DNA of 64,000 nt from Arthrobacter sp. MAHUQ-56 (GTDB lineage: Bacteria; Actinomycetota; Actinomycetes; Actinomycetales; Micrococcaceae): NCBI RefSeq assembly GCF_019710585.1, contig NZ_JAIFZQ010000026.1, forward strand, positions 121,932 through 185,931, in the 5' to 3' direction. Within the stretch, counting starts at the first letter, position 1. Every line of letters starts with the position of its first letter. This document shows, in pieces, positions 32,895-44,450 of this stretch. A program made the position numbers and the translations under genes. The notes under the pieces are model-generated. The model was not told the DNA's origin and did not search any database. It was given only the letters and a program-made list of their open reading frames with translations.

Positions 32895-34291
32895 CCACCA
32901 GAGCATCCTCCGCGGCCACAACGGAAGTCACCTCCGCAGGCCACGCAGGGGAAGAAGCGGTCCTCGACGTCGGACCGGTGGCCCACGGCGGGCACTGCGT
33001 GGCCCGCCACGAGGGCCGCGTCGTCTTTGTCCGCCATGCCATCCCCGGCGAAAAGGTCCGCGCCCGGCTGACCGACGCAGGGGAGGACGCCAAGTTCTGG
33101 CGCGCTGACACCATCGAAGTGCTTGATGCCTCCCCGGACAGGGTGGAGCATTTCTGGCGTCCGGCGGATTCCCTGCGGGCCTGGAGCCAAGGCCATCCGC
33201 CGGTGGGCGGGGCCGAATTCGGCCACATAACCCTGGCCAGGCAGCGGAGCCTGAAAGCGGAGGTCCTGGCCGAACAGCTAAGGCGCCTCGCCGGCGTCGA
33301 GCTCACCACCGGGGTTGAAGCGGTGGGCAAGGATGCCGGGAAAGTGGCCGTGGGGAAAGCGGACGACGGCGGCGCAGGCCTTGGGTGGCGGACCCGCGCA
33401 AGCTTTTCCGTCACCCCCGGCGGCAAGCTCGGGATGCATGCCCACCGCTCCAGTTACATCGTTCCGGTGCGGGACATGCCCCTGGCGACCGAGGCCATCA
33501 ACGCCCTCCGCCTGTGGGACCTGGACCTGCAGGGTGTCGAGCGCGTGGAGGTGGCAGCCCCCGCCAACGGCTCCCGCCCCCTGGTGCTGCTGGCACCGGC
33601 CCCCGGAACCAAGGACAAGCGGCTGAAGTCCATCGCCGCGCAACTTCCCGCTGACGTTTCGGTGGCAGGCTTCGATCCCCTGACGGGCAGCACCACCCAG
33701 CTGAAGGGCCGCACCTGGGTCCAGGAGTCCGCCGCAGGCCACGACTACCGGGTCACCGGGGAAGGGTTCTGGCAGATCCACCGCGACGCGCCCGAGACAC
33801 TTGTGGGCAGCGTCACAAAATTCCTCCAGGGCGGCGGTTTCCTGCACCCCGGCGCGGTGGTGGCCGACCTCTACGCCGGGGCGGGACTGTTCACGGCCGT
33901 CCTTGCCGATGCCGTGGGTGAGACCGGTTCCGTGCTCTCCGTCGAAGGGGCGCCCGGTACCAGCCGCGACGCCCGCAAGAACCTGCACGCGGCACCCCAG
34001 GTGGAAGTCGTGCAGGGCCGGGTGGAACGCGTCCTGCGCCAAAAACCGCGGAACTTTGACGCCCTCATCCTCGACCCGCCCCGGGCAGGGGCTGGCAAAT
34101 CCGTGGTGGGCCAGCTGGTTGCGGCGCAGCCCCGCGCCATCGCCTACGTGTCCTGCGATCCGGCGTCGTTCGCACGTGACCTGGGTTACTTCCAGCGCTC
34201 CGGGTGGGAGCTTGCCGGCCTGCGGGCCTTCGACCTGTACCCCCACACCCACCATCTGGAGACCGTGGCACTGCTGGTTCCGGCTCCGTGA
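32891..34291 (+). CDS. TrmA/RumA-family RNA (uracil-5) methyltransferase
   Basis: A 466-residue SAM-dependent RNA methyltransferase. A TRAM-like beta-barrel lies at about 20-75 (GGHCVARHEGRVVFVRHAIPGEKVRARL); the methyltransferase fold follows with the SAM loop DLYAGAGLFTAVLADAVG near 335, LDPPRAGAGK near 398 and the nucleophile Cys in YVSCDPASFARDL near 420. Only two Cys are present, so the 4Fe-4S cluster of RlmD/RlmC is absent. Target (tRNA U54 or a 23S rRNA uridine) cannot be told from sequence. It overlaps the KimA-like gene; the in-frame extension to 32375 lies inside that gene. Confidence 0.87.
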   Translation: MTTRASSAATTEVTSAGHAGEEAVLDVGPVAHGGHCVARHEGRVVFVRHAIPGEKVRARLTDAGEDAKFWRADTIEVLDASPDRVEHFWRPADSLRAWSQGHPPVGGAEFGHITLARQRSLKAEVLAEQLRRLAGVELTTGVEAVGKDAGKVAVGKADDGGAGLGWRTRASFSVTPGGKLGMHAHRSSYIVPVRDMPLATEAINALRLWDLDLQGVERVEVAAPANGSRPLVLLAPAPGTKDKRLKSIAAQLPADVSVAGFDPLTGSTTQLKGRTWVQESAAGHDYRVTGEGFWQIHRDAPETLVGSVTKFLQGGGFLHPGAVVADLYAGAGLFTAVLADAVGETGSVLSVEGAPGTSRDARKNLHAAPQVEVVQGRVERVLRQKPRNFDALILDPPRAGAGKSVVGQLVAAQPRAIAYVSCDPASFARDLGYFQRSGWELAGLRAFDLYPHTHHLETVALLVPAP

Positions 34292-34385
34292 TGCCGGCGG
34301 TGTTTTCGACTACGATGGCCGTAGTAGTCCCACGTCGCGCCCCGGATTCCCGGGCCGGCCGTGTGCAATTTTCGGGCCCTGGACA

Positions 34386-34405
34386 TAGTTAGGGCCTCCT
34401 AACTA
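34386..34405. promoter_or_regulatory. Inverted repeat in the acnA promoter region
   Basis: TAGTTAGGGCCTCCTAACTA: perfect 8-base arms around 4 bases, 53 bases before acnA. It overlaps a possible -10 (CATAGT) and is a likely operator. It looks somewhat like iron-regulator boxes but does not fit the 19-bp consensus, nor the AcnR site. Confidence 0.55.
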
Positions 34406-34458
34406 GCAGGCGGTCAACCGCGCGACAAAGATGAAACTGTTGCGAGAGGAGTCCTGCG

Positions 34459-37284
<2,826 letters not shown>

Positions 37285-37314
37285 CGGAACTGCTGCACAG
37301 GCAGCATCATCGAC

Positions 37315-37355
37315 GAAGCCCCGGCCGGTCACCGACCAGCCGGGGCTTCGGCTTT
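37315..37355 (+). terminator. Rho-independent terminator after acnA
   Basis: Perfect 11-bp stem GAAGCCCCGGC (37315-37325) / GCCGGGGCTTC (37339-37349) with a 13-base loop, followed by GGCTTT. It separates acnA from dxs. Confidence 0.8.
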
Positions 37356-37426
37356 GCATGCGGGCTTCGCCGCCAAGGCGAGGCGTTAGAGTTAAACGGC
37401 ACGTCTACCACCCGAAGGAGGGGTCA

Positions 37427-39400
37427 TTGGGAATCTTGGACACCATCCGGAATCCGCAGGACCTGAACGAGTTGACCGAGGAACAGCTGGAACAGCTGGC
37501 TTCGGAGATCAGGGATTTCCTGATCACGAACGTCTCCCAGACGGGCGGCCACCTCGGACCAAACCTCGGCGTCGTGGAACTGACGCTGGCCGTGCACCGC
37601 ATTTTCGAATCTCCCCGTGACAGCATCGTTTTTGACACGGGCCACCAGTCGTACGTCCACAAACTGCTGACCGGGCGCCAGGACTTCAGCACCCTCCGCC
37701 AGGAGGGCGGCCTCTCCGGCTACCCGTCCCGCGCCGAGTCCGAGCATGACATTGTGGAAAGCTCACACGCGTCCTCCTCGCTTTCCTGGGCGGACGGCAT
37801 TTCCCGCGCCCGCCAGCTCACCGGCGAAGGCGACCGGCACGTCGTCGCCATTGTGGGTGACGGCGCCCTCACGGGCGGCATGGCCTGGGAAGCCATCAAC
37901 AACATCGCCGCGGACAAGAAGCGCCGCGTCGTCATCGTCGTCAATGACAACGGCCGCTCCTACGCGCCCACGGTGGGCGGCTTCGCCGACTACCTCGCGT
38001 CGCTGCGCCCCACGATCGATTCCTTCCGGGCAGCCCCAGCGTATGAGGGCGCCCTGGACTGGTGGAAGAAGAAGCTCCAGAACGGCGGCCCGGTGGGCCA
38101 GTTCACCTACAAGAGCCTGCATGCCATGAAGAAGGGCATCAAGGACTGGTGGGCGCCGCAGGGCATGTTCGAAGACCTCGGCATGAAGTACATCGGGCCC
38201 GTGGACGGGCACAACCTCCAGGCCATGGAGAACGCGCTGTCCACCGCCAAGCACTACGGCGGCCCGGTCATCGTGCACGCCATGACGGAAAAGGGGCACG
38301 GCTACGCGCCCGCCCGCGCCCATGAAGCGGACCAGTTCCACGCCGTCGGCATCATCGACCCCGAAACGGGCGAGCCCACCGGCTCTGCCGGCGCGCAGTC
38401 CTGGACCTCGGTGTTCGCGGATGAAATTGCGGCAATCTCCGACGAGCGCGACGACGTCGTCGGCATCACCGGCGCGATGCTCATCCCCGTGGGGTTGCAC
38501 AAGTTCGCCGCCAAGCACCCTGAGCGCGTCGTCGACGTCGGCATTGCCGAGCAGCATGCCCTCACCGCCGCTGCCGGCATGGCGTTCGGCGGCCTCCATC
38601 CGGTGGTGGCGGTCTACGCCACCTTCCTCAACCGGGCCTTCGACCAATTGCTCATGGACGTCGCCCTCCACAAGGCCGGCGTCACCATCGTCCTGGACCG
38701 CGCCGGCGTCACCGGCCCCGACGGCGCCAGCCACCACGGCATGTGGGACATGGCCATGGTGCAGATCGTCCCCGGGCTGCACCTGGCGGCTCCCCGCGAC
38801 GCCGACCGGCTCCGGGAGGAACTCCGCGAGGCGGTGGCCATCAGCGATGCGCCCAGCGTGGTCCGTTTCTCCAAGGGATCTGTGGGCCCGGCAGTAGAGG
38901 CATTGGAACGTCTGAGCGACGGCGTGGACGTCCTTGCCCGCCGCCCCTCCGGCTCCACGGAGAACGACGTGCTGATCGTCAGCGTTGGCGCCATGTCCGA
39001 GCTGGCCCTCGACGTCTCCAACCGGCTCGGCGCACAGGGCATCAGCACCACCGTGGTGGACCCGCGCTGGGTGCTGCCGGTCCGCCGCTCCATCATCGCG
39101 CTGGCCTCGCACCACCGCCTGGTGGTCTGCATCGAGGACGGCGTCCGCGCCGGTGGAGTCGGCTCACGCATCCGGCAGGAAATGCGCGCCGCGGGCGTGG
39201 ATACCGCCCTGAACGAGGTGGGCCTGCCCGTCGAGTTCCTTGACCACGGCACCCGCGGACAGGTCCTGGAGCGGGTGGGCCTCACGGCCCAGCAGATTAC
39301 GCACGACATCGTGGCGCAGGTCCTGGGCACGAAGGTTCCGTTCGCGCGCCCCCTGCCGGGGCAGCAGCACCCCACTACCGGCAGCCTCCCGATCCTGTGA
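37427..39400 (+). CDS. dxs: 1-deoxy-D-xylulose-5-phosphate synthase
   Basis: First enzyme (657 aa) of the MEP isoprenoid pathway, joining pyruvate and glyceraldehyde-3-phosphate with thiamine diphosphate. The N-terminus has TGGHLGPNLGVVELT; the TPP motif is GDGALTGGMAWEAINN (near 150-165), followed by VVIVVNDN; the transketolase middle domain has VVDVGIAEQHALTAAAGMAFGG (near 370) and DRAGVTGPDGASHHGMWD. Start TTG 37427 is chosen because GAAGGAGGGG lies just upstream and the family N-terminus follows; the open frame back to 37217 overlaps the acnA end and the terminator. Its last bases overlap the DUF402 start (GTGA). Confidence 0.93.
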   Translation: MGILDTIRNPQDLNELTEEQLEQLASEIRDFLITNVSQTGGHLGPNLGVVELTLAVHRIFESPRDSIVFDTGHQSYVHKLLTGRQDFSTLRQEGGLSGYPSRAESEHDIVESSHASSSLSWADGISRARQLTGEGDRHVVAIVGDGALTGGMAWEAINNIAADKKRRVVIVVNDNGRSYAPTVGGFADYLASLRPTIDSFRAAPAYEGALDWWKKKLQNGGPVGQFTYKSLHAMKKGIKDWWAPQGMFEDLGMKYIGPVDGHNLQAMENALSTAKHYGGPVIVHAMTEKGHGYAPARAHEADQFHAVGIIDPETGEPTGSAGAQSWTSVFADEIAAISDERDDVVGITGAMLIPVGLHKFAAKHPERVVDVGIAEQHALTAAAGMAFGGLHPVVAVYATFLNRAFDQLLMDVALHKAGVTIVLDRAGVTGPDGASHHGMWDMAMVQIVPGLHLAAPRDADRLREELREAVAISDAPSVVRFSKGSVGPAVEALERLSDGVDVLARRPSGSTENDVLIVSVGAMSELALDVSNRLGAQGISTTVVDPRWVLPVRRSIIALASHHRLVVCIEDGVRAGGVGSRIRQEMRAAGVDTALNEVGLPVEFLDHGTRGQVLERVGLTAQQITHDIVAQVLGTKVPFARPLPGQQHPTTGSLPIL

Positions 39401-40014
39401 GGGAAGAGGATGCGCTGAAGTACCCGGGCGCCGCGGGGGAGGCGGGGCCTGTCCTGCACACCACCACCACGCGCGTCCCCAACGGACTGGAGCCCGGCCA
39501 GCTGGTGGTCTCCCGCAACAGGAAATGGAACGGGAAGGCGCACTGGGTGGTGCCCGGGCGCTACCTCGGCGAAGACCATCACGGATGGTGGATATTCCAG
39601 GGCACCAACGAATTCTGCTCCCGCCCGGGGGCAGCGTTCTACACCCGTTCGGACGCCGTCCTGCTGGTGCCGCGCCACGGCGACTGGGTGGCCACGTTTT
39701 ACGACTCCGCCCACCCCAACGGCGTCCGGGTCTACGTGGACCTGGCCGTTGGCCATGAATGGACCCACATCCGGCCGGCCGTCACCGAGTTCCACGTGAT
39801 CGACATGGACCTGGATGTCATCCGCACCGAGCAGCGCGGGGTCTTTATCGACGACCAGGACGAGTTCGCCGACCACAGCGTGGCCATGAACTACCCGCCC
39901 CAGCTTATTGAGGACATCCAGGTGGCGGCGGACGAGCTTTACCACGCCGTCAAGGCGCAGCAGGCGCCCTTCGACGGTTCCGATACTGAATGGTTTGCCA
40001 AAGGACGCACATGA
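39397..40014 (+). CDS. DUF402 domain protein
   Basis: A 205-residue protein of the DUF402 (FomD/YgaC-like phosphohydrolase) fold. It carries WWIFQGTNEFCSRPGAAFYTRSDAVLLVPRHGDWVATFYDS and the hallmark metal/phosphate-binding run VYVDLAVGHEW...FHVIDMDLDVIRTEQRGVFIDDQDEF. Known members hydrolyse nucleoside phosphates or nucleotidyl adducts with Mn2+/Co2+; the substrate here is unknown. GTG start inside the dxs stop, and its own stop overlaps the next start (ATGA), so dxs, this gene and the next form one translational unit. Confidence 0.8.
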   Translation: MREEDALKYPGAAGEAGPVLHTTTTRVPNGLEPGQLVVSRNRKWNGKAHWVVPGRYLGEDHHGWWIFQGTNEFCSRPGAAFYTRSDAVLLVPRHGDWVATFYDSAHPNGVRVYVDLAVGHEWTHIRPAVTEFHVIDMDLDVIRTEQRGVFIDDQDEFADHSVAMNYPPQLIEDIQVAADELYHAVKAQQAPFDGSDTEWFAKGRT

Positions 40015-40571
40015 GCGGGATTGTCAGGGTTTACAAGCGCGACGACGAAGGGACCCTCCACTTCCGGGAGGCCTGGTTCGACGAGGACTACTCGCAGTTC
40101 GTGATGAACTTCGGTGCCGTGGGGCACCAGAGCAAAACCGAGGAGACCGACGTTTCCGATGCCTCCGCGGCAGACGGCCTGCTGGACGCCTTCGCTGCGC
40201 AGTGCGCGGAGGACGGGTACGCCGAACTCCCGGCCGAACAGCAGTCCTGGGTGGTGGCCCAGTTCGCACTCAAGACCAGGGAGGGCACCGACCGTGACCG
40301 CTTCCTGCAGAAGAAGGCCACGGACGCGCTCATCAGCCACCTCGCCTGGCGTGGACTCGGGACGGTGGAACGCTCGGAATTCACCGACTTCAAGCTGAAC
40401 ATCTTCTGCCTCTGCCCGGACGTGAACAAAGCGGTCAACGCCATCAAGGTCTGCATCCGCGGCGAGGACCTGGATTTCACGAAGCTCAGCATCGGCGCGG
40501 CGCCCTACACCGAACCGGAACATTTCAAGCTCAAGCATTCTGCCAAGCCCGCCAACAGCTTCAGCCTTTAG
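40011..40571 (+). CDS. Conserved hypothetical protein downstream of dxs/DUF402
   Basis: A 186-residue soluble protein I cannot place in a named family. The N-terminus IVRVYKRDDEGTLHFREAWFDEDYSQFVMNFGAVGHQSKTEE looks beta-rich and faintly like a WGR-type module, and the C-terminal half (TDFKLNIFCLCPDVNKAVNAIKVCIRGEDLDFTKLSIGAAPY) suggests a second alpha/beta domain. Three Cys lie there (CLC and KVC). ATG 40011 overlaps the DUF402 stop. The aldo/keto reductase gene follows 9 bases later with its own AGGAGG. Function unknown. Confidence 0.72.
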   Translation: MSGIVRVYKRDDEGTLHFREAWFDEDYSQFVMNFGAVGHQSKTEETDVSDASAADGLLDAFAAQCAEDGYAELPAEQQSWVVAQFALKTREGTDRDRFLQKKATDALISHLAWRGLGTVERSEFTDFKLNIFCLCPDVNKAVNAIKVCIRGEDLDFTKLSIGAAPYTEPEHFKLKHSAKPANSFSL

Positions 40572-40580
40572 GAGGCGTTC

Positions 40581-41558
40581 GTGACCAGTTACCGCCGGGT
40601 CGGAAAATCAGGACTGACCGTCTCCACTGTTGGCCTGGGCTGCAACAACCTCGGCCGCGCAAACACCGCCACCGAGTCGCAGGACGCCACTGACGCCGTC
40701 GTCCATGCAGCGGTGGACGCCGGCATCACCCTGTTCGACGTTGCCGACACCTACGGACGCGAACCCGGGCTCAGCGAAACCATGCTGGGGAGGGCGCTCG
40801 GAAACCGCCGCGCCGGCGTGGTCGTCGCCACCAAGTTCGGCATGGACATGAAGGGCGCCAACGGGCCGGACTTCGGCGCCCGCGGGTCACGCCGTTACAT
40901 CATCGCGGCCGTCGAGGCCTCGCTGCGGCGGCTCGGAACGGACTGGATCGACCTCTACCAGTTCCACACGCCGGACCCGCAGACCCCCATCGACGAGACC
41001 CTCTCTGCACTGGATGCACTGGTCACCAGCGGCAAGGTGCGCTACATCGGCCACTCGAACCGGGCCGGGTGGCAGATCGCGCAGGCCGAGTACGTCGCCC
41101 GCGAACTGGGCACCGCGCGCTTCATCTCCACGCAGAACCACTACAACCTCCTGGACCGGCGGGCCGAGCTTGAAGTGACGCCCGCCGCCGGGGAGTTCGG
41201 CCTCGGCGTCCTGCCATACTTCCCGCTGGCCAACGGGCTGCTGACCGGCAAGTACTCGCCGGGGCACGCTCCGGCAGGCTCCCGGCTGAGCCACACCCGG
41301 ACCCACCTGGTGGACGACGCCGACTGGGACCAGCTGGGAAGGTTCAGCGCCTTCGCCAAGGAACGCGGACTCACCGAGATCGAGGTCGCCTTCTCCTGGC
41401 TCGCCGCGCAGCCCTCCGTGGCCAGCGTCATTGCCGGAGCCACCAGGCCGGAGCAGGTCCAGCAGAACGCCACGGCCGCGGACTGGAGGCCGGCGCCGGA
41501 AGACCTCGCCGCCCTCGATGACATCTTCCCTGCCGTTCCCAAGGTCGCACTCTTCTAG
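40581..41558 (+). CDS. Aldo/keto reductase
   Basis: A 325-residue NADPH-dependent oxidoreductase with a TIM-barrel fold. The catalytic tetrad is visible: Asp and Tyr in FDVADTYGREPG (near 50-55), Lys in VVVATKFGMD (near 82) and the His position in LYQFHTPDPQTP (near 127). YIGHSNRAGWQI and the C-terminal cofactor region VASVIAGATRPEQVQQNA are also typical. It is closest to the YhdN/L-glyceraldehyde-3-phosphate reductase group of AKRs. GTG start with AGGAGG at 40570-40575. Substrate unknown. The nucleoside hydrolase starts 6 bases after its stop. Confidence 0.88.
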   Translation: MTSYRRVGKSGLTVSTVGLGCNNLGRANTATESQDATDAVVHAAVDAGITLFDVADTYGREPGLSETMLGRALGNRRAGVVVATKFGMDMKGANGPDFGARGSRRYIIAAVEASLRRLGTDWIDLYQFHTPDPQTPIDETLSALDALVTSGKVRYIGHSNRAGWQIAQAEYVARELGTARFISTQNHYNLLDRRAELEVTPAAGEFGLGVLPYFPLANGLLTGKYSPGHAPAGSRLSHTRTHLVDDADWDQLGRFSAFAKERGLTEIEVAFSWLAAQPSVASVIAGATRPEQVQQNATAADWRPAPEDLAALDDIFPAVPKVALF

Positions 41559-41564
41559 GCAGCT

Positions 41565-42590
41565 GTGCCCGCCTACCTGCTGGATGTCGATACCGGCATC
41601 GACGATGCCCTGGCGCTTGCCTACCTGGCGGCGCTGCCCGACACGGAGTTCGTGGCCGTTACGGCGTCTCCCGGCAACGTGGACGCCGACCAGGTGGCCC
41701 GCAACACCCTCGCCCTGCTGGAACTGTGCGGCCGGTCCGGCGTCGAAGTGGCCGTCGGTGCCCGCGCACCCCTGTCCATCCCCCTGCTCACCACCCCGGA
41801 AACCCACGGGCCGCAGGGGATCGGCTACGCGGTCCTGCCCGAACCGGAAGGACGGCTCTCGCCCCGGAACGCCGTCGACCTTTGGATTGAACACGCCCGG
41901 GCCAGGCCGGGGGAGCTGACCGCCCTCATCACGGCGCCGCTGACCAACTTCGCGCTGGCACTGCGGAAGGAACCGGCCCTCCCGGACCTGCTGGCCAGGG
42001 TGGTCATCATGGGCGGTGCCTTCTACCACCAGGGCAACACCACACCCACCGCCGAGTGGAACACGCACGTGGACCCGCATGCGGCCAAGGAAGTCTACGA
42101 TGCCTACCGGGGCCGGCCGTTCGAAAAGCTGCCGATCGTCTGCTCGCTGGACACCACGGAACGGATGGAGCTGCGCCCGGCCCACGTCGCGGCACTGGCC
42201 GAAGCCGCAGGTGCCGCGGTTCCCGAACTGGTGCTGCCCAGCCAGCCCGAAGGCCAACGCAGCACCTCGGACAACACACTGGTCCGGCATCTGTCCGACG
42301 CCCTGCGCTTCTACTTTGAGTTCCACCGGCTCTACGACCAGGGGTACCTGGCACACGTCCACGACTTCTTCGCCGCCGGGGTCGCCGCCGGTACGCTCGA
42401 GTACAGTGCCCGGCCCGCCACCGCCGACGTCGAAACGGAATCCCCGTTGCTGATCGGAACCACGGTGGCCGACTTCCGCGGTCTCTGGGGTGCGCCGCCC
42501 AACGCCAGGATCGTCTCAGGCAACAACCCGGAGCAGGCGTTCCGGGAACTCGTTTCCGCCGTCGGCAGCCTGGCGCGGCGCGTGGGCTAG
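41565..42590 (+). CDS. Inosine-uridine preferring nucleoside hydrolase
   Basis: A 341-residue calcium-dependent N-ribohydrolase that splits nucleosides to base and ribose. The family signature DVDTGIDDALAL is at 7-18 (Ca2+-binding Asp cluster). ALITAPLTNFALAL (near 125) and VVIMGGAFYHQGNTTPTAEWNTHVDPHAA (near 147-172) follow, and the C-terminal His/Asp region contains the third metal Asp. GTG start without a clear ribosome binding site, 6 bases after the aldo/keto reductase. The adjacent ECF transporter genes suggest that it acts on nucleosides that the transporter brings in. Confidence 0.88.
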   Translation: MPAYLLDVDTGIDDALALAYLAALPDTEFVAVTASPGNVDADQVARNTLALLELCGRSGVEVAVGARAPLSIPLLTTPETHGPQGIGYAVLPEPEGRLSPRNAVDLWIEHARARPGELTALITAPLTNFALALRKEPALPDLLARVVIMGGAFYHQGNTTPTAEWNTHVDPHAAKEVYDAYRGRPFEKLPIVCSLDTTERMELRPAHVAALAEAAGAAVPELVLPSQPEGQRSTSDNTLVRHLSDALRFYFEFHRLYDQGYLAHVHDFFAAGVAAGTLEYSARPATADVETESPLLIGTTVADFRGLWGAPPNARIVSGNNPEQAFRELVSAVGSLARRVG

Positions 42591-42767
42591 GAAGCCGGCA
42601 GTCCCGGAACAAAGCGCGTTTGGAGTCGGCACGCCGGAGGCAAAGGGCCAGTAGAATGGGCTCCGGACCGGCCCGGCGCAGTTGCCGCCGGCTGCTGCCG
42701 AGGTGACATAGGCAGCGACAACCCAGCCCGGACCCGCCGGGCTCCTGCCCGCACCCAAAGGAACACC
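42591..42767 (+). promoter_or_regulatory. GC-rich leader before the ECF S-component gene, with hairpins
   Basis: This 177-base spacer has no supported gene. A perfect 7-bp hairpin AGCCCGG-ACCCG-CCGGGCT is at 42725-42743, and an upstream element TGCC...GGCA with an 11-base interior (near 42693-42712) could form another. CAAAGGA before the ATG is the ribosome binding site. The structure could regulate the transporter as an attenuator or riboswitch, but no known riboswitch consensus was recognised. Confidence 0.4.
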
Positions 42768-43652
42768 ATGTCATCGCCCTCCCTGACGCTTGCATCCCAG
42801 GAACGCCCCGTGCGCCGCCGGCTGCTGGAAATCCTCGGCGCCCTGGCCATCGCCGCCACCTACATCTACCTGGTCCTCAACCAGCCCACGGACATCACCG
42901 GCGGCCCAGGCAGCGCCTCCGCCCTGGTCGCTCTCTCCGGGTTCCTGGCCGGGGCGGTCCTGCTGATCATCGCCGTCCTGCCCACCCTTCCCGCGTCCAC
43001 CCTGGTGCTGATCCCCGTGGCCCTGGTCCTGAACATCGTGCTGGGCCAGTTCGTCGGCAGCACCCTGGTGCCCTTCTACCTCGACGCGATCGGCACCGTC
43101 CTGATCGCCGTCCTGGCAGGCCCGGCAGCGGGTGCGGCCACCGGTGCCCTCAGCAGCATCGTCTGGTCCTTCTTCAACCCGACAGTGCTTCCGTTCGCCG
43201 CGGGCGCCGCGCTCATCGGGTGCCTCGCCGGGCTCGCTGCCCGTTATGGCCTCTTCCGCCGCTTCTACCTGGCCCCGGTGGCGGGATTCATCACCGGCAT
43301 CATCGCGGGCGTGGTTTCGGCTCCGGTGGCCGCCTTCGTCTTCGGCGGAACATCCGGCGTCGCCACCGGCGCGATCGTCAGCGCCTTCCGCGCGATGGGT
43401 GACACCCTCCTGGCCGCCATCACCAAGCAGGCGCTGCTCTCTGACCCCATGGACAAAGCCATCGTGTTCACCATCGTGGCCCTCCTGGTGTACGCGCTGC
43501 CGCGCAGGACCAGCCAGCAGTTCCCCTTCATCCGGCGCCACCGGGTGCTCGCCGGCAAGGACCAGGCCCGCAAAGACCAGGCTGCACCGGGCACCGGCCA
43601 CACGGAAACCCCGGCCCCGGGTACAGCGCCGGGCACCGGACTGAACGGCTGA
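42768..43652 (+). CDS. ECF transporter S component (substrate-binding membrane subunit)
   Basis: A 294-residue membrane protein with about six to eight hydrophobic segments between residues 24 and 245 and a hydrophilic Pro/Thr-rich tail (about 250-294). The run LGQFVGSTLVPFYLDAIGTVLIAVLAGPAAGAATGALSSIVW matches S components of energy-coupling factor vitamin/nutrient transporters. Substrate is inferred from the neighbour: a nucleoside or nucleobase, because a nucleoside hydrolase is next door. ATG with AAAGGA. Followed by EcfT and fused EcfA genes in one operon. Confidence 0.8.
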   Translation: MSSPSLTLASQERPVRRRLLEILGALAIAATYIYLVLNQPTDITGGPGSASALVALSGFLAGAVLLIIAVLPTLPASTLVLIPVALVLNIVLGQFVGSTLVPFYLDAIGTVLIAVLAGPAAGAATGALSSIVWSFFNPTVLPFAAGAALIGCLAGLAARYGLFRRFYLAPVAGFITGIIAGVVSAPVAAFVFGGTSGVATGAIVSAFRAMGDTLLAAITKQALLSDPMDKAIVFTIVALLVYALPRRTSQQFPFIRRHRVLAGKDQARKDQAAPGTGHTETPAPGTAPGTGLNG

Positions 43653-43661
43653 CCGCACCCT

Positions 43662-44450
43662 GTGACCGTACGTTCCGCAGCCGGGATCGTCGCACCAGCC
43701 AGGCGGGAGCGGCTTAATCCGCTGACCTTGCTGGCAGCGGCGGGCAGCACGGCAGTGATGACGACGGCGGCCGCCAGTTGGGCGCTTTCCCTCGCCGTTG
43801 CCGCGGCGTGCCTCGGACTGTCCGTGGCGGGCGGGACGGCCCGGCGGCTGCTGCCGGCGGCTGCCGCAGTCCTGGTCCCGCTCGGACTGTCGCTGCTGGT
43901 GCTCCACGGGCTGTTCTTCCCCGAGGGGCGGACCGTGCTGGCCGAGTGGGGACCTGCCCGCATCACCGCCGAAGGGCTTGGCTTCGCCGTCCAGCGGATC
44001 CTGCTGCTGGCGGCAGTTGTCCTGGCACTCCTGGTTTTCTCCTTCAGCGTCAGCGTCCCGGACCTCGTAGCGGCCTTGTCCGCCAAGGGAGTGCAGGGCC
44101 GGTTCGCGTTCGTGCTGGCGTCCACGCTGACGCTCCTGCCCGCTATCGCCGCGCGCGCCGAACGGATCCGGCAGGCGCAGGAGTCGCGGGGCCTGGTGGT
44201 ATCCCGCAGGTTGCTGTCCCGGGCTGCCGCGTTCCGGCTGCAGGCCGTTCCGCTGGTGCTGTCACTGGTGGAGGATGCCGCCACCCGGGCCACGGCCCTG
44301 GAATCGCGTGGCTTCAGCGCCGCGGGACCGCGGACCAGCTACCGGGAAGTGGCCGATTCCAGGACGCAGCGGATCCTGCGTATCGTCCTCGTGCTTGCGG
44401 CCGTGGCCGCAATAGTGGTCCGGGTGGTGCCGGCGGGTGCAGGTGCCTGA
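43662..44450 (+). CDS. ecfT: ECF transporter transmembrane coupling protein EcfT
   Basis: A 262-residue coupling subunit that links ATP hydrolysis to the S component. Membrane segments lie at about 23-55, 60-85, 105-135 and 235-258. The two cytoplasmic coupling-helix motifs, usually Ala-Arg-Gly, appear as QESRGL (near 178) and LESRGF (near 213), each with Ser in place of Ala. GTG start 9 bases after the S-component stop; the ATPase gene overlaps its end. Part of a three-gene ECF transporter. Confidence 0.85.
   Translation: MTVRSAAGIVAPARRERLNPLTLLAAAGSTAVMTTAAASWALSLAVAAACLGLSVAGGTARRLLPAAAAVLVPLGLSLLVLHGLFFPEGRTVLAEWGPARITAEGLGFAVQRILLLAAVVLALLVFSFSVSVPDLVAALSAKGVQGRFAFVLASTLTLLPAIAARAERIRQAQESRGLVVSRRLLSRAAAFRLQAVPLVLSLVEDAATRATALESRGFSAAGPRTSYREVADSRTQRILRIVLVLAAVAAIVVRVVPAGAGA

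Noticed and set aside
31041..32921. 626-codon minus-strand frame opposite the KimA-like gene
   Set aside because: His/Asp/Gly-rich nonsense translation typical of the reverse frame of GC-rich genes.
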